A DNA stretch of 64,000 nucleotides from Devosia sp. (lineage in GTDB: Bacteria; Pseudomonadota; Alphaproteobacteria; Rhizobiales; Devosiaceae): positions 62,001-126,000 of the forward strand of contig NZ_JAGIAW010000002.1 in assembly GCF_017744655.1 (NCBI RefSeq). Direction: 5' to 3'. Positions 60,571 to 64,000 of this stretch are shown here, one piece after another. The translations under genes were made by a program, and so were the position numbers. The number at the start of each line of letters is the position of its first letter. Positions within the stretch are counted from its first letter, which is position 1. The notes beneath the pieces are model-generated. The model was not told where the DNA came from and made no database searches. It worked only from the letters and a program-made list of their open reading frames with translations.

Positions 60571-61027
60571 AGCCCATACCGGGGGCTGCCAGTGTGGCGC
60601 GGTTCGTTTCCGCGTCACACGTCTCGGCCGGCCCTCCATCTGCCATTGCCGCATGTGCCAAAAGGCGTTCGGCGGCTTTTTCGGTCCGCTGGTCACGTCA
60701 CACAACGCCACCTGGACCCGTGGCGAACCCAAATGGTTCCAGAGTTCGGACGCTGCCCGCCGCGCCTTCTGCGGCGATTGCGGCACCCCGCTCGCCTATG
60801 AAACCCGCTTCGGTCTCGAACTCGCCATCGGCGCCTTCGACGATCCCACCGTCGCCGCCCCCGAAATTCAGGTCAATCCCGCCGACAAGCAGCCCTTTTT
60901 CGACACGCTGACGAGCCTGCCCATGCGCAGCGAGGTTAGCGACGAATGGCGCGACTTCATGGCCGGCATCCATTCCAACCAGCATCCGGACCACGATACG
61001 GAAGCCTGGCCGCCGAGGCACGAATAG
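60557..61027 (+). CDS. GFA-family protein, paralogue 1
   Basis: GGCQCGAVRFRV...ICHCRMCQKAFGG...CGDCGTPLAYE. Confidence 0.92.
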   Translation: MPQNEAHTGGCQCGAVRFRVTRLGRPSICHCRMCQKAFGGFFGPLVTSHNATWTRGEPKWFQSSDAARRAFCGDCGTPLAYETRFGLELAIGAFDDPTVAAPEIQVNPADKQPFFDTLTSLPMRSEVSDEWRDFMAGIHSNQHPDHDTEAWPPRHE

Positions 61028-61561
61028 ATGTCCGGCACGGAGGAGAGCCTAGCCTGGCGCAAGGATGAAAGCGGAGACGATGTGCGTATCACCGGCGGCT
61101 GCCAGTGCGGCGCCGTGCGCTATGCGCTCCATCGCCAGCCCGCGCGCCCCTGCATCTGCCATTGCCGCATGTGCCAGAAAGCCTCGGGCAATCTCTTCGG
61201 CAGCTTTGCCGGCGTTCCCGCGCGCTTCTTCGAATTGACGCGTGGCCAGCTCTCGGTCTTTCGCACTTCCGATGAAGGCGAGCGCTGCTTCTGCACGGCC
61301 TGCGGCACGCCGCTTGCCTGGCGCACGCCCGATCAGTCATGGGTTTCCATTACCATCGGCTCCCTCGATAATCCCGAAGCCATGCGCCCCACCCATTTTT
61401 ATGGCGAAGAGGGCCGTATTTCCTGGGCGGCCGATGTCGTCGCCCATATCGCCACCATTACTGGCCAGGGCGATGACACGCTCGTGCAAGCCATCAAGCG
61501 CAGCAATCATCAGCATCCGGATCACGACACCGAGAGCTGGCCGCCCAAGGAGACCACCTGA
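61028..61561 (+). CDS. GFA-family protein, paralogue 2
   Basis: GGCQCGAVRYAL...ICHCRMCQKASGN...CTACGTPLAWR. Confidence 0.92.
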   Translation: MSGTEESLAWRKDESGDDVRITGGCQCGAVRYALHRQPARPCICHCRMCQKASGNLFGSFAGVPARFFELTRGQLSVFRTSDEGERCFCTACGTPLAWRTPDQSWVSITIGSLDNPEAMRPTHFYGEEGRISWAADVVAHIATITGQGDDTLVQAIKRSNHQHPDHDTESWPPKETT

Positions 61562-62046
61562 TGGACCGTTACAAGATGGACGTAAGCGGCGGCTGCCAAT
61601 GCGGCGCCGTGCGCTATCACGCCACCGAAATGTTCGACAATTCGCACATCTGCCACTGCCGCATGTGCCAGAAGGCGGTGGGCAATATCTTCGCCGCCCT
61701 CGTCGCCGCCCCGCGCGAAGTCATCACCTGGACCCGCGGCACCCCCAGCCGCTTCCGCAGTTCCGACCACGTAGATCGCGGCTTCTGCAACAAGTGCGGC
61801 ACGCCTCTTTTCTACGAAGACCTCACCGGCAACCGCGTCAATTTCACCATCGGCTCGCTCGATCATCCCGAGCTCTTCCCGCCTGGCGCCAATACCGGCA
61901 ATGAAAGCCGCGTGCCCTGGTTCGATACGCTCCCCAGCATCGAACACGGCGGCATCACCGAAGACCCAAACCGGCAGGATTGGTGGAGCGGTATCAAGGC
62001 CACCAACAGCCAGCACCCCGATCACGACACGGACAAATGGCCATGA
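61561..62046 (+). CDS. GFA-family protein, paralogue 3
   Basis: GGCQCGAVRYHA...ICHCRMCQKAVGN...CNKCGTPLFYE. Confidence 0.92.
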   Translation: MDRYKMDVSGGCQCGAVRYHATEMFDNSHICHCRMCQKAVGNIFAALVAAPREVITWTRGTPSRFRSSDHVDRGFCNKCGTPLFYEDLTGNRVNFTIGSLDHPELFPPGANTGNESRVPWFDTLPSIEHGGITEDPNRQDWWSGIKATNSQHPDHDTDKWP

Positions 62047-62525
62047 GCACCGTCCTGCTCACCGGCGGCTGCCAATGCGGCGCTGTGCGCTACGCACTCG
62101 ACCAGCAGCCCTTCAATGTCCACGTCTGCCATTGCCGCATGTGCCAGAAAGCCGTCGGCGGCCCATTCGCCGTTATCTGCCCGGTGATGAAGACCGCCTT
62201 CCGCGTCACGCGCGGCACCATCAGCTATTTTCATAGCTCCGATGTCGCGCGCCGCGGTTTCTGCGCCGCCTGCGGCACGCCGCTGCTCTTCGAATATCCC
62301 GAAGGCCAGGATCTCGGCGTACTCGTCGGCACCCTCGACGAGCCCGATCGCGCTCCACCTGAAAACCAGTACGGCAATGAAAGCCGGGTCGCCTGGTACG
62401 GGAATTTGCTGTCCGTTCCCGGCGATCGTCCAACCTATGCCGACAATCCCGAAATGCTGCATCGCATCAGCAGCACCAGTCACCAGCATCCCGACCACGA
62501 CACGGCCACCTGGCCCCCCAAGTAA
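62043..62525 (+). CDS. GFA-family protein, paralogue 4
   Basis: GGCQCGAVRYAL...VCHCRMCQKAVGG...CAACGTPLLFE; ATGA overlap with paralogue 3. Confidence 0.92.
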   Translation: MSTVLLTGGCQCGAVRYALDQQPFNVHVCHCRMCQKAVGGPFAVICPVMKTAFRVTRGTISYFHSSDVARRGFCAACGTPLLFEYPEGQDLGVLVGTLDEPDRAPPENQYGNESRVAWYGNLLSVPGDRPTYADNPEMLHRISSTSHQHPDHDTATWPPK

Positions 62526-62546
62526 CTCGACTAGCAGGCCCCCAAA

Positions 62547-64000
62547 ATGTCCCGAGACCGCCTCTATCTTTTCGACACGACCCTGCGCGACGGCGCGCAG
62601 ACGGCCGGCGTAGAATTCTCGCTCGAGGACAAGATCGCCATTATTGATCTCCTGGAGGAACTGGGCGTCGACTACATCGAAGGCGGCTATCCCGGTGCCA
62701 ATCCGGTCGACACCGCCTTTTTCGAGAAGAAGCGCACCAAGAACGCCACCTTCACCGCCTTCGGCATGACCAAGCGGGCAGGGCGCTCCGCCGCCAACGA
62801 TCCCGGCGTCCAGGGCCTCGTCAATTCCGCCGCCGCCGCCACCTGCTTCGTTGCGAAAGCCTGGGACTACCAGGTCGAACTCGCTTTGAGCTCCACCACC
62901 GACGAGCACCTCGAAGGCCTCGCCGACACGGTCCGCACTGCCGCATCAGCCGGCAAGGAAGTGCTCATCGACCTCGAACACTTCTTCGACGGCTTCAAAG
63001 CCAATCCCGAATACGCCCTATCCTGCGTCACGACGGCCCTCGAAGCCGGTGCCCGCTGGGTCGTCCTCTGCGACACCAATGGCGGCACCATGCCCTCCGA
63101 AGTCCGCACCATCATCGGCACAGTCCTCAAGTTCGCCCCCGGCGAAAGGCTCGGCATCCACCCCCATGACGATACCGGCCAGGCCGTCGCCAATGCACTT
63201 GCCGCCGTTGAAACCGGCGTTCGCCAGATCCAGGGCACGCTCAATGGCCTCGGCGAGCGCTGCGGCAATGCCAATCTCGTCACCCTGATCCCGACGCTGG
63301 TCCTCAAACCCTACTATGCCGAGCGCTTCGAAACCGGCATCACGCCCGAAAAGCTCGAACGTCTGACCCACATCTCCCGCGCCTTCGACGATCGCCTCAA
63401 CCGCGCCCCCGCGCGCCAGGCCCCCTATGTCGGCGCCGCCGCCTTCGCCACCAAAGCCGGCATCCATGCCTCGGCCCTGCTCAAGGATTTTTCGACCTAT
63501 GAGCACGTTCCGCCCGAAAGCGTCGGCAATGAACGTGCCATCATGGTCTCTCAGCAGGCCGGCAAGTCGAACCTGCTCACCGCTTTGGCCCGCCACGATA
63601 TCGTGCTCGAAAAGGACGATCCCCGCCTCGAAAAGCTGCTGTCCACGGTCAAGGAGCGCGAGGCCCAAGGTTATTCCTATGACGGCGCGGATGCCTCCTT
63701 CGCCGTCCTCGCCCGCTCCGTCCTCGGCACGCTCCCGAGCTTCTTCGATGTCGAGCACTACCGCGCCATGGTCGAGCGCCGCCACAATGCGCAGGGCGAA
63801 GAGATCACCGTCACCGAAGCCGTGGTAAAAGTCCGCGTCGATGGCCAATTGCTGATGTCCGTCGCCGAAGGCAATGGCCCCGTCAACGCCCTCGATCAGG
63901 CCTTGCGAAAAGATCTCGGCATTTATTCCGCGCGCATCGAAGACCTGGAGCTGGTCGATTTCAAGGTCCGTATCCTGGACGGCGGCACGGGCGCGGTCAC
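62547..64000 (+). CDS. cimA: citramalate synthase, 3' truncated by window edge
   Basis: Read by eye (absent from track): MSRDRLYLFDTTLRDGAQTAGVEFSLEDKIAIIDLLEELGVDYIEGGYPGANPVD...LNGLGERCGNANL. Confidence 0.92.
   Translation, partial: MSRDRLYLFDTTLRDGAQTAGVEFSLEDKIAIIDLLEELGVDYIEGGYPGANPVDTAFFEKKRTKNATFTAFGMTKRAGRSAANDPGVQGLVNSAAAATCFVAKAWDYQVELALSSTTDEHLEGLADTVRTAASAGKEVLIDLEHFFDGFKANPEYALSCVTTALEAGARWVVLCDTNGGTMPSEVRTIIGTVLKFAPGERLGIHPHDDTGQAVANALAAVETGVRQIQGTLNGLGERCGNANLVTLIPTLVLKPYYAERFETGITPEKLERLTHISRAFDDRLNRAPARQAPYVGAAAFATKAGIHASALLKDFSTYEHVPPESVGNERAIMVSQQAGKSNLLTALARHDIVLEKDDPRLEKLLSTVKEREAQGYSYDGADASFAVLARSVLGTLPSFFDVEHYRAMVERRHNAQGEEITVTEAVVKVRVDGQLLMSVAEGNGPVNALDQALRKDLGIYSARIEDLELVDFKVRILDGGTGAV

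Overview
A 64-kb window of high-GC alphaproteobacterial chromosome. Gene content (feuPQ-like, ccmIEFH, glnE, dusA, clan AA protease/cobT, DUF2865, cysS...cimA) points to Hyphomicrobiales, probably Devosia-like; that assignment is inference. It is mostly core genome: about 50 CDS and no rRNA, CRISPR array or IS transposase that I could recognise. The left edge is the 3' end of a gene transfer agent/phage-tail cluster (partial rcc01698/'megatron'-like protein plus a GH108 endolysin with a C-terminal membrane segment). The right edge is a truncated cimA that the ORF track misses. The observations most worth following up are: (1) a 14-codon Cys-rich leader ORF (MKTKCTITVCIITC*) directly upstream of cysS, with mutually exclusive RNA pairings that could sequester the cysS Shine-Dalgarno, i.e. 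a candidate cysteine-responsive attenuator; (2) four tandem, partly start/stop-overlapping GFA-family paralogues; (3) a DUF559 nuclease whose reading frame runs out of an intergenic inverted-repeat element; (4) a FixK/FNR-like box at a universal stress gene; (5) perfect operator-like palindromes at gor and at the beta-mannosidase gene; (6) four convergent gene pairs whose TAG stops share one CTAG; (7) small ORFs absent from the supplied track. No computation or database search was run. All assignments come from reading motifs and context.
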